In this document: piece by piece, positions 1 to 9,036 of the stretch
Layout: the number at the start of each line of letters is the position of its first letter
Numbering within the stretch: position 1 is the first letter of the stretch
Notes under the pieces: model-generated
Databases searched by the model: none
What the model was told of the DNA's origin: nothing
What the model saw: only the letters and a program-made list of their open reading frames with translations
Assembly: GCF_003935375.1 (NCBI RefSeq)
Contig: NZ_RHQM01000002.1
Location: forward strand, 1 to 64,000
Origin: Stutzerimonas xanthomarina
Lineage (GTDB): Bacteria; Pseudomonadota; Gammaproteobacteria; Pseudomonadales; Pseudomonadaceae
Direction of reading: 5' to 3'
Length of the DNA stretch: 64,000 nt
Made by a program: the position numbers and the translations under genes

Positions 1-1
1 G

Positions 2-61
2 CGCTATATCCAGACCGTCTGGGGTGTGGGTTACGTATTCGTGCCGGACGGCAATAAGTGA
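2..61 (+). CDS. ompR: OmpR response regulator, C-terminal end only (partial)
   Basis: Only the last 19 codons and the TGA stop are inside the window; the gene begins upstream of it. The visible peptide contains TVWGVGYVFVPDG, which is the beta-hairpin end of the OmpR winged-helix DNA-binding domain and nearly identical to the E. coli OmpR terminus. OmpR is the cytoplasmic transcription factor phosphorylated by EnvZ, which is encoded 76 nt downstream on the same strand. The identification rests on this short tail plus the neighbour. Confidence 0.85.
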   Translation, partial: RYIQTVWGVGYVFVPDGNK

Positions 62-78
62 GTTGGCTGCGGCCTGCT

Positions 79-111
79 GCAGGCCGCGAGCGCGTTACGC
101 TCGCGGCCTGC
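79..111 (+). promoter_or_regulatory. Perfect 14-bp hairpin between ompR and envZ
   Basis: Positions 79-92 and 98-111 are exact reverse complements separated by the 5-nt loop CGTTA. The stem is very GC-rich. It is not followed by a T-run, so it does not look like a full Rho-independent terminator. It lies in the ompR-envZ gap, 27 nt before the envZ start, and could stabilise the ompR end or reduce envZ translation. The function is inferred. Confidence 0.6.
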
Positions 112-137
112 CGTCCTGGGCCTGCCGCCGGGACTTC

Positions 138-1469
138 ATGAAAACTCCGCTCTGGTTCCCGCAAAGCTTCTTCGCCCGCACCCTGTGGATGGTGCTGATC
201 GTGGTGCTGTTCTCCAAGGTCCTGACGCTGGTCTACCTGATGACCAACGAGGACGTGCTGGTGGACCGCCAGTACAGTCACGGGGCGGCGCTGACCCTTC
301 GCGCCTACTGGGCTGCCGACCTGGAGGACCGCGACCGCATCGGTCGTGCTGCCGGCCTGCAGCTGGTGGCCGATCAGAACGTGCCGCGCAGCGAATACCA
401 CTGGCCCTACACCGAGATCTTCCAGCGGCAGATGCGCGACGAGCTGGGCGACGATACCGAGGTGCGCGTGCGTATCCAGCCGTCCACGGCGATCTGGGTG
501 CGCGCGCCTGCGTTGGGGCCGGACTGGGTGCAGGTGCCGCTGTACGCCTATCCGCTGCGCGGCCAGCGCATCTGGAGCGTGCTCGGCTGGTTCCTGGGCA
601 TCGGCCTGCTGTCCACCGGCGCGGCCTGGATATTCGTCAGTCAGCTCAACCTGCCGCTCAAGCGGCTGGTCTTCGCCGCGCGGCAGATCGGCAAGGGCCG
701 GCGCGTCCGCCTGCCGATCAGCGACACGCCGAGCGAGATGACCGAGGTCTACCGTGCCTTCAACCAGATGGCCGAAGACGTCGAGCAGGCCGGTCGCGAG
801 CGCGAGCTGATGCTGGCCGGGGTGTCCCACGATCTGCGCACGCCGCTGACGCGCCTGCGCCTGTCGCTGGAGCTGATGGCCAGTGATGACGAGCTGACCG
901 AGGACATGATCCGCGACGTCGAGGACATGAACGCCATCCTCGACCAGTTTCTCGCCTTTGTCCGCGACGGCAGCGACGAGCCGGTGGAAACCACCGACCT
1001 TGCCGAGCTGATCCGCGAGGTGGTGGCGCCCTATAACCAGCAGCAGGAAACCGTGCGGCTGTGCGTCGAGCCGATGCCGCCGTTCGCCCTGCGTCGGGTG
1101 TCCATCAAGCGCCTGCTGGTGAACCTGATCGAGAACGCCCTGCGTTACGCCGGTGGTGGCGTCGAAGTGGCTGCCTATGTCTCCGGCGACCAGCATGCGC
1201 CCTACGTGGTGCTCAGCGTGCTGGACCGTGGCCCGGGGGTCGATCCGGCCGAGCTGGAAGGCATCTTCAACCCGTTCATTCGCGGCGATCGTGCCCGTGG
1301 CGGGCAGGGCGCCGGGCTGGGCCTGGCGATCGTCAAGCGCATCGCTTCACAGCACGGCGGCATCGTCGAGTTGCGCAACCGTGAGGGCGGTGGTTTGGAG
1401 GCGCGCGTCAGCCTGCCGCTGGGATTGCTGCTGCCGCGCGATGCGGTGCAGGGCAAACCGGCCGAGTAG
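138..1469 (+). CDS. envZ: EnvZ osmosensor histidine kinase
   Basis: 443-residue membrane histidine kinase that phosphorylates and dephosphorylates OmpR. In order: N-terminal membrane helix (about 15-35), periplasmic sensor region, second membrane helix near 150-168, HAMP linker, HisKA with GVSHDLRTPL (phospho-acceptor near H231), then a HATPase with N box ENALRYA, G1 box DRGPGVD and G2 GQGAGLGLAI. I start at the ATG giving MKTPLWFPQS, because the longer frame would overlap ompR in another frame and its extra N-terminus does not look like protein. It follows ompR as the usual two-gene operon. Convergent with rimK. Confidence 0.93.
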   Translation: MKTPLWFPQSFFARTLWMVLIVVLFSKVLTLVYLMTNEDVLVDRQYSHGAALTLRAYWAADLEDRDRIGRAAGLQLVADQNVPRSEYHWPYTEIFQRQMRDELGDDTEVRVRIQPSTAIWVRAPALGPDWVQVPLYAYPLRGQRIWSVLGWFLGIGLLSTGAAWIFVSQLNLPLKRLVFAARQIGKGRRVRLPISDTPSEMTEVYRAFNQMAEDVEQAGRERELMLAGVSHDLRTPLTRLRLSLELMASDDELTEDMIRDVEDMNAILDQFLAFVRDGSDEPVETTDLAELIREVVAPYNQQQETVRLCVEPMPPFALRRVSIKRLLVNLIENALRYAGGGVEVAAYVSGDQHAPYVVLSVLDRGPGVDPAELEGIFNPFIRGDRARGGQGAGLGLAIVKRIASQHGGIVELRNREGGGLEARVSLPLGLLLPRDAVQGKPAE

Positions 1470-1490
1470 CCGGTTCGCCACGAGGCGGAA

Positions 1491-2396
1491 TCAGCCCTTG
1501 CCTTTGGTACGGGTCAGGTGCGGCCCGCCGTTCTTCTCCAGGTACTGGATGATCAGCCCGGCGACGTCCTTGCCGGTGGTCTCTTCGATGCCGGCCAGGC
1601 CCGGCGAGGAGTTGACCTCCATCACCAGCGGGCCATGGTTTGAGCGCAGGATGTCGACGCCGGCGACGTTCAGGCCCATCACCTTCGCCGCACGGATGGC
1701 GGTCATGCGTTCTTCCGGGGTGATCTTGATCAGGCTGGCGGAGCCGCCACGGTGCAGGTTGGAGCGGAACTCGCCGGGCTTGGCCTGGCGCTTCATCGCC
1801 GCGATGACCTTGTCGCCGACCACGAAGCAGCGGATGTCGGCGCCGCCGGCTTCCTTTATGTACTCCTGCACCATGATGTCCTGCTTGAGCCCCATGAAGG
1901 CCTCGATCACCGATTCGGCGGCCTTCTCGGTTTCACAGAGCACCACGCCGATGCCCTGGGTGCCCTCCAGAACCTTGATCACCAGGGGGGCGCCGTTGAC
2001 CATCTGGATCAGGTCGGGAATGTCATCCGGCGAGTGGGCGAAGCCGGTCACGGGCAGGCCGACGCCGCGGCGCGACAGCAGTTGCAGCGCACGCAGCTTG
2101 TCCCGCGAGCGGGCGATGGCGACTGACTCGTTGAGTGGGAACACGCCTTGCATCTCGAACTGGCGCAGCACCGCACAGCCATAGAAAGTCACCGAGGCGC
2201 CGATACGCGGGATCACCGCATCGAAACCTTCCAACGGCTTGCCGCGGTAATGGATCTGCGGCTTGTGACTGGCAATGTTCATGTACGCACGCAGCGTATC
2301 GATCACCACCACCTCATGGCCCCGCTGCTGACCGGCTTCGACCAGGCGTCGGGTGGAATACAGGCGCGGATTGCGCGACAGCACGGCGATTTTCAT
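1491..2396 (-). CDS. rimK: RimK, ribosomal protein S6 glutamate ligase
   Basis: 301 residues, the usual RimK length. ATP-grasp ligase that adds glutamate residues to the C-terminus of ribosomal protein S6; in Pseudomonas it links c-di-GMP and environmental adaptation to ribosome function. The start [18 protein letters not shown] is typical of the family; the ATP-grasp domain includes [14 protein letters not shown] and the metal-binding [14 protein letters not shown] near the end. Its ATG overlaps the stop of rimB (ATGA), so the two are translationally coupled. A longer in-frame extension upstream only mirrors rimB in another frame and was dropped. Confidence 0.95.
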   Translation of the reverse strand: MKIAVLSRNPRLYSTRRLVEAGQQRGHEVVVIDTLRAYMNIASHKPQIHYRGKPLEGFDAVIPRIGASVTFYGCAVLRQFEMQGVFPLNESVAIARSRDKLRALQLLSRRGVGLPVTGFAHSPDDIPDLIQMVNGAPLVIKVLEGTQGIGVVLCETEKAAESVIEAFMGLKQDIMVQEYIKEAGGADIRCFVVGDKVIAAMKRQAKPGEFRSNLHRGGSASLIKITPEERMTAIRAAKVMGLNVAGVDILRSNHGPLVMEVNSSPGLAGIEETTGKDVAGLIIQYLEKNGGPHLTRTKGKG

Positions 2397-2860
2397 TGAG
2401 CACCGGAGGAAGTGAGGATCTGGGGTTTGTCCTGGATATAGGTTCGCGACGGATCGATCAGCCATTGCCCTTCGACCAGCGCCTTGGAGCCGAGCAGCAG
2501 GCGATAGCGCATGGTCTTGCGGCAGGTCAGAGTGAACTCCACCGGCCAGACATGGCTGCCGAGCGCCAGCAGAGTGCGCACCACGTAGCGTGTCTGCACC
2601 TGACCATTGGAGCTTTTGATCAGCTTGCGCGTGACCAGCGGTGCCTCGCAGCGGTGGCGGCGCTGTACCAGCGTGCCCAGGTGGGCGGTGAAGCGGACCC
2701 AGCGCTGACCGTCGCGTTCGAACTCGCTGATCTCGGTAGCATGCAGCGCCGATGTGCTGGCCCCGGTATCGACCTTCGCGCGCAGGCCCACCACGCCGAG
2801 ATCCGGCAGGGCGATCCATTCACGCAGACCGATCACGGTATGGGGGTCGAGTCTCTTCAA
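2393..2860 (-). CDS. rimB: RimB-type retropepsin-like protease
   Basis: 155 residues. Member of the retropepsin-like ATP-dependent zinc protease family (formerly a DUF). The aspartyl-protease signature [11 protein letters not shown] lies at about residues 31-41, and the fold continues with the [10 protein letters not shown] strand that normally carries the second hydrophobic-hydrophobic-Gly element. In Pseudomonas the Rim system consists of RimK and accessory proteins RimA and RimB, RimB being reported to act on the glutamated S6 tail. Here the gene precedes rimK with a 4-nt overlap. No rimA-like small gene lies between it and divergent hslR. Confidence 0.8.
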   Translation of the reverse strand: MKRLDPHTVIGLREWIALPDLGVVGLRAKVDTGASTSALHATEISEFERDGQRWVRFTAHLGTLVQRRHRCEAPLVTRKLIKSSNGQVQTRYVVRTLLALGSHVWPVEFTLTCRKTMRYRLLLGSKALVEGQWLIDPSRTYIQDKPQILTSSGAQ

Positions 2861-2961
2861 TGGGAGCGTCCGAAGAATTTGCCGGCATTCTAGTCGGGGT
2901 GCATGACAACTGCATCCGTCTGTAACACCCTAGAACGACGTGTAGAGGATAGAGCTGGACG

Positions 2962-3360
2962 ATGGCCGAAAAAGACGACGACAAGGTGCGCCTGGACAAG
3001 TGGCTGTGGGCTGCGCGCTTCTTCAAGACCCGTGCGCTGGCCAAGGCGGCCATCGAGGGTGGCAAGGTGCACTGTCGTGGCGAGCGTTGCAAGCCGAGCA
3101 AGGAACCGAAGGTGGGCGACGAGCTGCTGATCCGCATCGGTTTCGACGAGCGCACGGTGGTCGTCCGCGCTTTGTCGGCGGTGCGCCGCGGAGCGCCCGA
3201 GGCGCAAACACTCTATGAGGAAACGTCGCAAAGCCTGGCCGCGCGCGAGGAAGCGGCGGCGCAGCGCAAGGCCGGTGCGCTGGGGCTGCAGACCGATGGG
3301 AGGCCGAGCAAGAAGCAGCGCCGGCAGATCCAGTACCTGCGCGACTACAAGCCGGACTGA
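2962..3360 (+). CDS. hslR: Hsp15, heat-shock ribosome-rescue protein
   Basis: 132 residues. S4 RNA-binding domain at the N-terminus (VRLDKWLWAARFFKTRALAKAAIEGGKV) and a basic, Lys/Arg-rich C-terminal tail (KKQRRQIQYLRDYKP), both typical of Hsp15. The family binds stalled 50S subunits that still carry nascent peptidyl-tRNA and helps to recycle them after heat shock. The start is preceded by GAGGATAGAG. It is followed by the Hsp33 gene, as in other Pseudomonas and Enterobacteria, forming a small proteostasis pair. Confidence 0.93.
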   Translation: MAEKDDDKVRLDKWLWAARFFKTRALAKAAIEGGKVHCRGERCKPSKEPKVGDELLIRIGFDERTVVVRALSAVRRGAPEAQTLYEETSQSLAAREEAAAQRKAGALGLQTDGRPSKKQRRQIQYLRDYKPD

Positions 3361-3477
3361 TCTTCGCAACGCTGGCGAGCTGCATCACTCACGAGGCCGT
3401 CCGGCAGCCGCCCTTGGTCCGGGCCGGCTTTGCGCCTAAAATCGCCGGCTTCCTCCGCCGTTCCAGCGAGCCCCGGC

Positions 3478-4365
3478 ATGTCCGACCAAACTCAGCGCTT
3501 TATCTTCGACGATTCCGACGTTCGCGGCGAAATCGCCACGCTGGACGAGAGCTTCCAGCACGTGCTGGCCAAGCACACCTACCCCGAGCCCGTCGCCCAG
3601 CTGCTTGGCGAGCTGCTCGCCGCTGCCGCGCTGCTGGTCGGCACGCTCAAGTTCGACGGGCTGCTGATTCTCCAGGCGCGTTCCAGCGGAGCCGTCCCGC
3701 TGCTGATGGTCGAGTGCTCCAGTGCCCGGGAGGTGCGCGGCATCGCGCGCTACCACGCCGAGCAGATCGAGACGGGCGCAACGCTGGCCGAGTTGATGCC
3801 CGAGGGCATGCTGGCGATCACCGTCGATCCGGCCAACGGCCAGCGCTACCAGGGCATCGTCGACCTGGACGGGGTCAACCTGGCGGAATGCCTGACCAAC
3901 TACTTCGTTGCGTCCGAGCAGCTGCCGACGCGCTTCTGGCTCAATGCCGACAGCCGCCGGGCCTGTGGCCTGCTGTTGCAGCAGCTGCCGGCCGATCGAA
4001 TCAAGGATGCCGACGAGCGTGACGCCAGCTGGGAGCACCTGCGTACCCTGGCCGACACCCTGACGGCCGAGGAACTGCTCGGGCTGGATGCCGAGACGCT
4101 GTTGCACCGGCTCTACCATCAGGAGCAGCTGCGCCTGTTCGACGCGCTGCCGATCCGCTTTCGCTGCAGCTGCTCGCGGGAGCGCTCGGCCCGTGCGCTG
4201 ATCAGCCTGGGCGAGGACGACGCCCAGCAACTCGTGGTCGAGCAGGGCGGTGCGGTGAGCATCGATTGCCAGTTCTGCAACGAGAAGTACACCTATGATG
4301 CCGCGGACGTGGCCCAGCTTTTCGCCGGTGGCGGCAGCGACGCACCCTCGGACACCCGTCATTGA
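3478..4365 (+). CDS. hslO: Hsp33 redox-regulated holdase chaperone
   Basis: 295 residues, family length about 290-300. Cytoplasmic chaperone activated by oxidation and unfolding. The zinc redox switch is visible near the C-terminus as RCSCSRE followed by DCQFCNEKY, that is Cys-X-Cys plus Cys-X2-Cys. Start [18 protein letters not shown] is the conserved N-terminus; a 16-codon in-frame extension has no ribosome site and no family similarity. Downstream, 4374-4403 forms a GC-rich hairpin (8-bp outer stem) without a T-run. Confidence 0.95.
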   Translation: MSDQTQRFIFDDSDVRGEIATLDESFQHVLAKHTYPEPVAQLLGELLAAAALLVGTLKFDGLLILQARSSGAVPLLMVECSSAREVRGIARYHAEQIETGATLAELMPEGMLAITVDPANGQRYQGIVDLDGVNLAECLTNYFVASEQLPTRFWLNADSRRACGLLLQQLPADRIKDADERDASWEHLRTLADTLTAEELLGLDAETLLHRLYHQEQLRLFDALPIRFRCSCSRERSARALISLGEDDAQQLVVEQGGAVSIDCQFCNEKYTYDAADVAQLFAGGGSDAPSDTRH

Positions 4366-4587
4366 GCGGCGCCTGGCGCTCGGCGGCCATCCGCGGAGCG
4401 CCAGTACGCTAAGGAATGAGGCAGGGATGGACCTGCAGCCAGCCAGTGAACTATTTGGCCATCACGGCGCTCATACCCAGCGCGGTGCATTATCTGGCAT
4501 AATCGCGCGCACTTTTTTCGATGTAGTTCGTCGCTCGGCGGACTACAACAGCATGGAGGAATCGGCCCAAGGCCGACGGGAACACTC

Positions 4588-6132
4588 ATGACGCAAGCCA
4601 CCAACGCCGTGTACACCGACATCAGCACCGCTCAACTGATTGAAGAAGCCGTCAAGCGCGGAGAGGGCGAACTGTCCGCCAATGGCTCTCTGGTGGTGAA
4701 GACCGGGCACCGCACGGGTCGTTCTCCGGCTGACCGCTTCATCGTCGAAGAGCCGAGCACCCAGCACAAGATCGCCTGGGGCCCGATCAACCGTCCGTTC
4801 CCGGCCGGCAACTTCGAAGCACTGTGGAACCGCGTCGAAGCCTATATCGGCGAGCGTGACAGCTTCGTGTCCCATGTCCATGTCGGTGCCGATCCCGAGC
4901 ACTACCTGCCGGTCAAGATGACCACCGAGACCGCCTGGCACAACCTGTTCGGCCGCTGCCTGTTCATTACCCCCGAGCAGTTCAACCCGGCCGGTCTGAG
5001 CGAGTGGCGCATCCTCAACGCCCCGTTCTTCCAGTGCGTACCCGAGCGTGACGGCACCAATTCCGATGGCTGCGTGATCATCAACTTCGCCGAGAAGAAG
5101 GTGCTGATCGCCGGCATGCAGTACGCCGGTGAAATGAAGAAAGCCATGTTCTCCGTGCAGAACTTCCTGCTGCCGGACGTCGACGTGCTGCCGATGCACT
5201 GCGCCGCCAACATCGGCGAAGACGGCGACACCACCCTGTTCTTCGGTCTGTCCGGTACCGGCAAGACCACCCTGTCGGCCGACGAGAGCCGCTACCTGAT
5301 CGGTGACGACGAGCACGGCTGGGGCGTTGGCCGCGTGTTCAACATCGAAGGCGGTTGCTACGCCAAGTGCATCGACCTGTCCGCGAAGAACGAGCCGGTG
5401 ATCTGGAAGGCCATCAAGTTCGGTGCCGTACTGGAGAACGTGGTGCTCGACGAGCGCACCCGTCTGCCGGACTACGCCGATGCCAGCCTGACCCAGAACA
5501 GCCGCGCGGCCTACCCGCTGCAGCATGTCGAGAAGCGTTCCGAGAAGAACCTCGGCGGCGAGCCGAATGCGGTGATCTTCCTGACCTGCGACCTGACCGG
5601 CGTACTGCCGCCCGTGTCGATTCTGAACAACGAACAGGCTGCCTACCACTTCCTGTCCGGCTACACCGCGCTGGTCGGTTCCACCGAAATGGGTTCGGGT
5701 AGCGGCATCAAGTCGACCTTCTCCACCTGCTTCGGTGCGCCGTTCTTCCCGCGTCCGGCCGGTGAATATGCCGAGCTGCTGATCAAGCGCATCAACGGCT
5801 TCGGCTCCAAGGTCTATCTGGTCAACACCGGCTGGACCGGTGGTGGCTACGGCGTCGGCAAGCGCTTCAACATCCCGACCACCCGTGCGGTGATCGCGGC
5901 GATTCAGAGCGGCGCGCTGATCGGTGCCGAGACCGAGCACCTGCCGATCATCAATCTGGACGTGCCGAAGGCCGTCGCCGGCGTCGATACCCAGCTGCTG
6001 AACCCGCGCAACACCTGGGCCGACAAGAGCGCCTACGACCAGGCCGCAAAGGAACTGGCAGCCAAGTTCGTCGAGAACTTCAAGAAGTTCGATGTCTCCG
6101 ACGCCATTCGCAACGCCGGCCCGCAGCTCTAA
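4588..6132 (+). CDS. pckA: Phosphoenolpyruvate carboxykinase (ATP)
   Basis: 514 residues. Converts oxaloacetate and ATP to PEP, CO2 and ADP, the first committed step of gluconeogenesis. The kinase-1a P-loop [11 protein letters not shown] is at residues 220-230, and the kinase-2 aspartates follow in LIGDDEHGW; the substrate region [11 protein letters not shown] is at about 41-51. Preceded by GGAGG-like sequence and a 220-nt leader with two small hairpins. Followed by a strong intrinsic terminator, so it is a single-gene unit. Confidence 0.97.
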   Translation: MTQATNAVYTDISTAQLIEEAVKRGEGELSANGSLVVKTGHRTGRSPADRFIVEEPSTQHKIAWGPINRPFPAGNFEALWNRVEAYIGERDSFVSHVHVGADPEHYLPVKMTTETAWHNLFGRCLFITPEQFNPAGLSEWRILNAPFFQCVPERDGTNSDGCVIINFAEKKVLIAGMQYAGEMKKAMFSVQNFLLPDVDVLPMHCAANIGEDGDTTLFFGLSGTGKTTLSADESRYLIGDDEHGWGVGRVFNIEGGCYAKCIDLSAKNEPVIWKAIKFGAVLENVVLDERTRLPDYADASLTQNSRAAYPLQHVEKRSEKNLGGEPNAVIFLTCDLTGVLPPVSILNNEQAAYHFLSGYTALVGSTEMGSGSGIKSTFSTCFGAPFFPRPAGEYAELLIKRINGFGSKVYLVNTGWTGGGYGVGKRFNIPTTRAVIAAIQSGALIGAETEHLPIINLDVPKAVAGVDTQLLNPRNTWADKSAYDQAAKELAAKFVENFKKFDVSDAIRNAGPQL

Positions 6133-6152
6133 GCTGCTTGCTGCGTGATTCG

Positions 6153-6177
6153 AAAAGCCGCCTCCGGGCGGCTTTTT
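6153..6177 (+). terminator. Intrinsic terminator of pckA
   Basis: 10-bp stem AAAAGCCGCC / GGCGGCTTTT with a TCCG loop, ending in five T. It starts 21 nt after the pckA stop. The A-run on the left arm could also allow function on the other strand. Confidence 0.92.
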
Positions 6178-6192
6178 CGTTTGTGCCGGGTG

Positions 6193-6206
6193 GTGATTCG
6201 GATCAA
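6193..6206 (+). promoter_or_regulatory. Possible Anr/FNR-type box upstream of the nitroreductase gene
   Basis: GTGAT-TCGG-ATCAA matches the TTGAT-N4-ATCAA Anr/FNR consensus at 9 of 10 informative positions. It lies about 90 nt upstream of the start codon. A TTATCG hexamer about 23 nt downstream of the centre could be the -10, giving a slightly short spacing, so this is only a candidate. Confidence 0.35.
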
Positions 6207-6296
6207 AGGCGTCGATGATTCTTATCGGTCAAGGCGCATGGATTCGATTGGTCGGCGCCCTTAGCATGGCGCCACTGTTGATCACGAGGAAGCGTC

Positions 6297-6899
6297 ATGA
6301 ATACCGTAGAAGCCATCCGCACCCGTCGCGCCGTCAAAGTCTACGACCCGAGCTTCCAGCTAAGCCGGGAGGAGAAGGACGAGCTGCTGCAACTGGCACT
6401 GCTGGCACCCTCTGCCTTCAACCTGCAGCACGTGCGCTTCGTCGAGGTGAGCGACCCTGAACTGCGGGCGCAGATCCGCGAGGTGGGCTGGAACCAGGCG
6501 CAGATGACCGATGCCTCGATGCTGGTGGTGATCTGCGCGCAGCTCGACAGCTGGGAAAAGAATGTCCGCCGGGTCTGGGATGGTGCGCCAGGCGAGGTGC
6601 AGAACTTTATGGCCGGCGCCATCGATGCCTACTACCGCGATAAACCGCAGGTCCAGCGTGACGAAGCCATGCGCAGTTGCGGCCTGATGGCGCAGACGCT
6701 GATGCTCGCGGCACGGGCCAAGGACCTGGATTCCTGCCCGATGGATGGCTTCGATTTCGACGCGGTCGGCAAGCTGATCAACCTGCCGGACAACCATGTC
6801 ATCGCGCTGATGGTCGCGGTGGGCAAGCGTGGTGCCGAGCCGAAGCCGCGGATCGGCAAGTTGCCGTTCGATGAGGTGGTGATTCGCGACCGCTTCTGA
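6297..6899 (+). CDS. Nitroreductase family FMN-dependent oxidoreductase
   Basis: 200 residues. The N-terminus MNTVEAIRTRRAVKVYDP is the classic nitroreductase FMN phosphate-binding segment (RTRRAVK); LLAPSAFNLQHVRFVEV is the second flavin-contact motif. Predicted cytoplasmic NAD(P)H-dependent reduction of nitro or quinone compounds; the natural substrate cannot be told. Ribosome site GAGGAAGCG is 5 nt before the ATG. Monocistronic; a possible Anr box lies upstream. Positions 6900-7110 to the next gene hold nothing I can identify. Confidence 0.85.
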   Translation: MNTVEAIRTRRAVKVYDPSFQLSREEKDELLQLALLAPSAFNLQHVRFVEVSDPELRAQIREVGWNQAQMTDASMLVVICAQLDSWEKNVRRVWDGAPGEVQNFMAGAIDAYYRDKPQVQRDEAMRSCGLMAQTLMLAARAKDLDSCPMDGFDFDAVGKLINLPDNHVIALMVAVGKRGAEPKPRIGKLPFDEVVIRDRF

Positions 6900-7110
6900 G
6901 TCTTCTGGCGAAGGGCGCGCAATGCGTCCTTCCACCTGGGCCCGCTGGCCGCCAACTTTGCCCACCTCAAAGTCCCATCCGGCCCGCCCAGGGCCATCGC
7001 TGGGCTGATGGCCACGCGCTCCGACGACCGGCCGCACATGTCAGCCGCTTTGCAGTACCGTCTCCCTCCTTTTGCTACCCTCCGGCCTCCAGTCAAAGGA
7101 GTGACTCAGC

Positions 7111-9036
7111 ATGATCGAACAGACCCTCAGGCAGACTTTCGGCTACGACGGCTTTCGTCCCGGCCAGGATCAGGCCATTCGCGCCGTGGTGGCCGGGCGC
7201 TCGGCGGCCGCGATCTTTCCCACCGGGTCGGGCAAGTCCTTGTGTTATCAGGTGCCGGCGCTGCTATTGCCTCATCTCACCTTGGTCGTTTCGCCGCTGT
7301 TGGCGCTGATGCAGGACCAGCTGGCGTTCCTGCACCGGCACGGCATCGCCGCAGCCAGCATCGACTCGGCGCAGAGCCGCGAGCAGGCCAGCGAAACCAT
7401 GGCCCGCGCCAAGTCCGGTGAACTGAAGATCCTGATGATTTCGGTGGAGCGGCTGAAGAACGAACGCTTCCGCAACTTCATCAGCCAGGTGCCGATCTCG
7501 TTGCTGGTCGTCGATGAGGCGCACTGCATCTCCGAATGGGGCCACAACTTCCGCCCGGATTACCTCAAGCTTCCCGACTACCAGCGTCAATTCAATATCC
7601 CGCAGGTGCTGCTGCTGACCGCCACGGCGACACCGCCCGTGATCGCCGATATGCAGGCCAAATTCTCGATTGCGCCGGACGACGTCGTGACTACCGGCTT
7701 CTACCGGCCCAATCTCAATCTGCTGGTGGAGCCGGTCAGCGGCTTTAACAAGCAGCGCCGGCTGGTGGAATGGTTGGCCGACAAGAGTGGTCAGCCGACC
7801 ATCGTCTACGTCACCCAGCAGAAGACGGCCGAGCAGGTCGCCGAGCATCTGGCGCAGCGAGGCTTTCCAAGCAGCGCCTACCACGCCGGCATGGCCCATG
7901 AGTTGCGTGAGTCGATCCAGCGCCGCTTCATGGCGGGCGAGCTGAACTGCATCGTCGCCACCATTGCCTTCGGCATGGGCATCGACAAAGCGGACATCCG
8001 CAACGTGGTGCACTACGACCTGCCCAAGTCGGTGGAAAATTACAGTCAGGAAATCGGTCGGGCAGGGCGCGACGGTAATGCTTCGGATTGCCTGGTGCTG
8101 GCCAACCGGGACAGCCTCAGCGTGCTGCAGAATTTTGTCTATGGCGACACACCGGAGCGCGAGGGCATCCGCTGCGTACTCGACGAGCTGCTACAGACAG
8201 GCTCAGGCGGGCAATGGGAGCTGATGCTCAACCAGCTATCGGACCAGAGCAACATCCGCCAGCTGCCGCTGAAAACCCTGCTGGTGCAGCTGGAGCTGCG
8301 CGGCATCATCGCGCCACGCTTCGCCTATTTCGCCGAGTACCGCTTCAAGTACCTGCTCGAACCCGAGGTGCTGGTGGCGAAATTCGAAGGTGAGCGGCGG
8401 CAGTTCGTCGAGGCCATCGTGCACAGCTCGGCGCGGGCACGGACCTGGTGCACGCTGGATTTCGACGCGCTCTATCAGCAGCACGGGGCGGACCGTGGAC
8501 GGGTGGTAAAGGCCCTGGAGTACTTCCAGGAGAAAGGCTGGATCGAGCTGGAGAGCAAGCAGATGACCGACGTCTATGCGCTGCTCGATCCAGACTTCGA
8601 CGCAGAGGGCTTGAGCATCGAACTGCATGAATACTTCAAGCAGCACGAAGCGAGCGAGATCACCCGCATCAACAACATGCTGGCGCTGTTCGAATCCAGC
8701 GAATGCCTGAGCCAGCGGTTGGCCGGGTATTTCGGTGACTTGCAGGCGCCGCAGCACTGCGGGCATTGCTCTGTCTGCAACGGGCAGGTCGCGAAACTGC
8801 CGGAACCGCCGGCAAAGGCGCCGCTGGAACAGATTGACCTGGCCGCCCGCTGCGCCGAATTCAGTCAGCGCTTCGCGCAGCTGAAGGGCGGTGCGCCCAG
8901 CGCCGAGTGCCTGACGCGCTTTCTCTGCGGCATCAGCGTGCCGGTGTTCACCAAGCTCAAGGCGCGCCAGATCCCCGGTTTCGCCTCGCTGGAGGCTTAT
9001 CCCTACGCCGAGGTTCGCGCGCGCCTAGCTGGTTAG
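7111..9036 (+). CDS. RecQ-family ATP-dependent DNA helicase without HRDC domain
   Basis: 641 residues. Superfamily 2 helicase: motif 0 FRPGQDQAI, motif I FPTGSGKS (36-43), DEAH box (135-138), motif III TATATP, motif [14 protein letters not shown]. After the helicase core there is an RQC-like zinc region ending in CGHCSVCNG. The C-terminal about 70 residues do not look like an HRDC domain. Predicted 3'-5' unwinding in recombination or fork repair. Because it lacks HRDC it may be a paralogue of the main RecQ, so I do not assign the symbol. Its stop overlaps the convergent chemoreceptor stop. Confidence 0.88.
   Translation: MIEQTLRQTFGYDGFRPGQDQAIRAVVAGRSAAAIFPTGSGKSLCYQVPALLLPHLTLVVSPLLALMQDQLAFLHRHGIAAASIDSAQSREQASETMARAKSGELKILMISVERLKNERFRNFISQVPISLLVVDEAHCISEWGHNFRPDYLKLPDYQRQFNIPQVLLLTATATPPVIADMQAKFSIAPDDVVTTGFYRPNLNLLVEPVSGFNKQRRLVEWLADKSGQPTIVYVTQQKTAEQVAEHLAQRGFPSSAYHAGMAHELRESIQRRFMAGELNCIVATIAFGMGIDKADIRNVVHYDLPKSVENYSQEIGRAGRDGNASDCLVLANRDSLSVLQNFVYGDTPEREGIRCVLDELLQTGSGGQWELMLNQLSDQSNIRQLPLKTLLVQLELRGIIAPRFAYFAEYRFKYLLEPEVLVAKFEGERRQFVEAIVHSSARARTWCTLDFDALYQQHGADRGRVVKALEYFQEKGWIELESKQMTDVYALLDPDFDAEGLSIELHEYFKQHEASEITRINNMLALFESSECLSQRLAGYFGDLQAPQHCGHCSVCNGQVAKLPEPPAKAPLEQIDLAARCAEFSQRFAQLKGGAPSAECLTRFLCGISVPVFTKLKARQIPGFASLEAYPYAEVRARLAG

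Noticed and set aside
4543..5940. 465-codon open frame antisense to pckA
   Set aside because: It is a shadow of a high-GC gene: low-complexity Gly/Val/Asp-rich translation, no ribosome site, and pckA motifs are all intact on the other strand.
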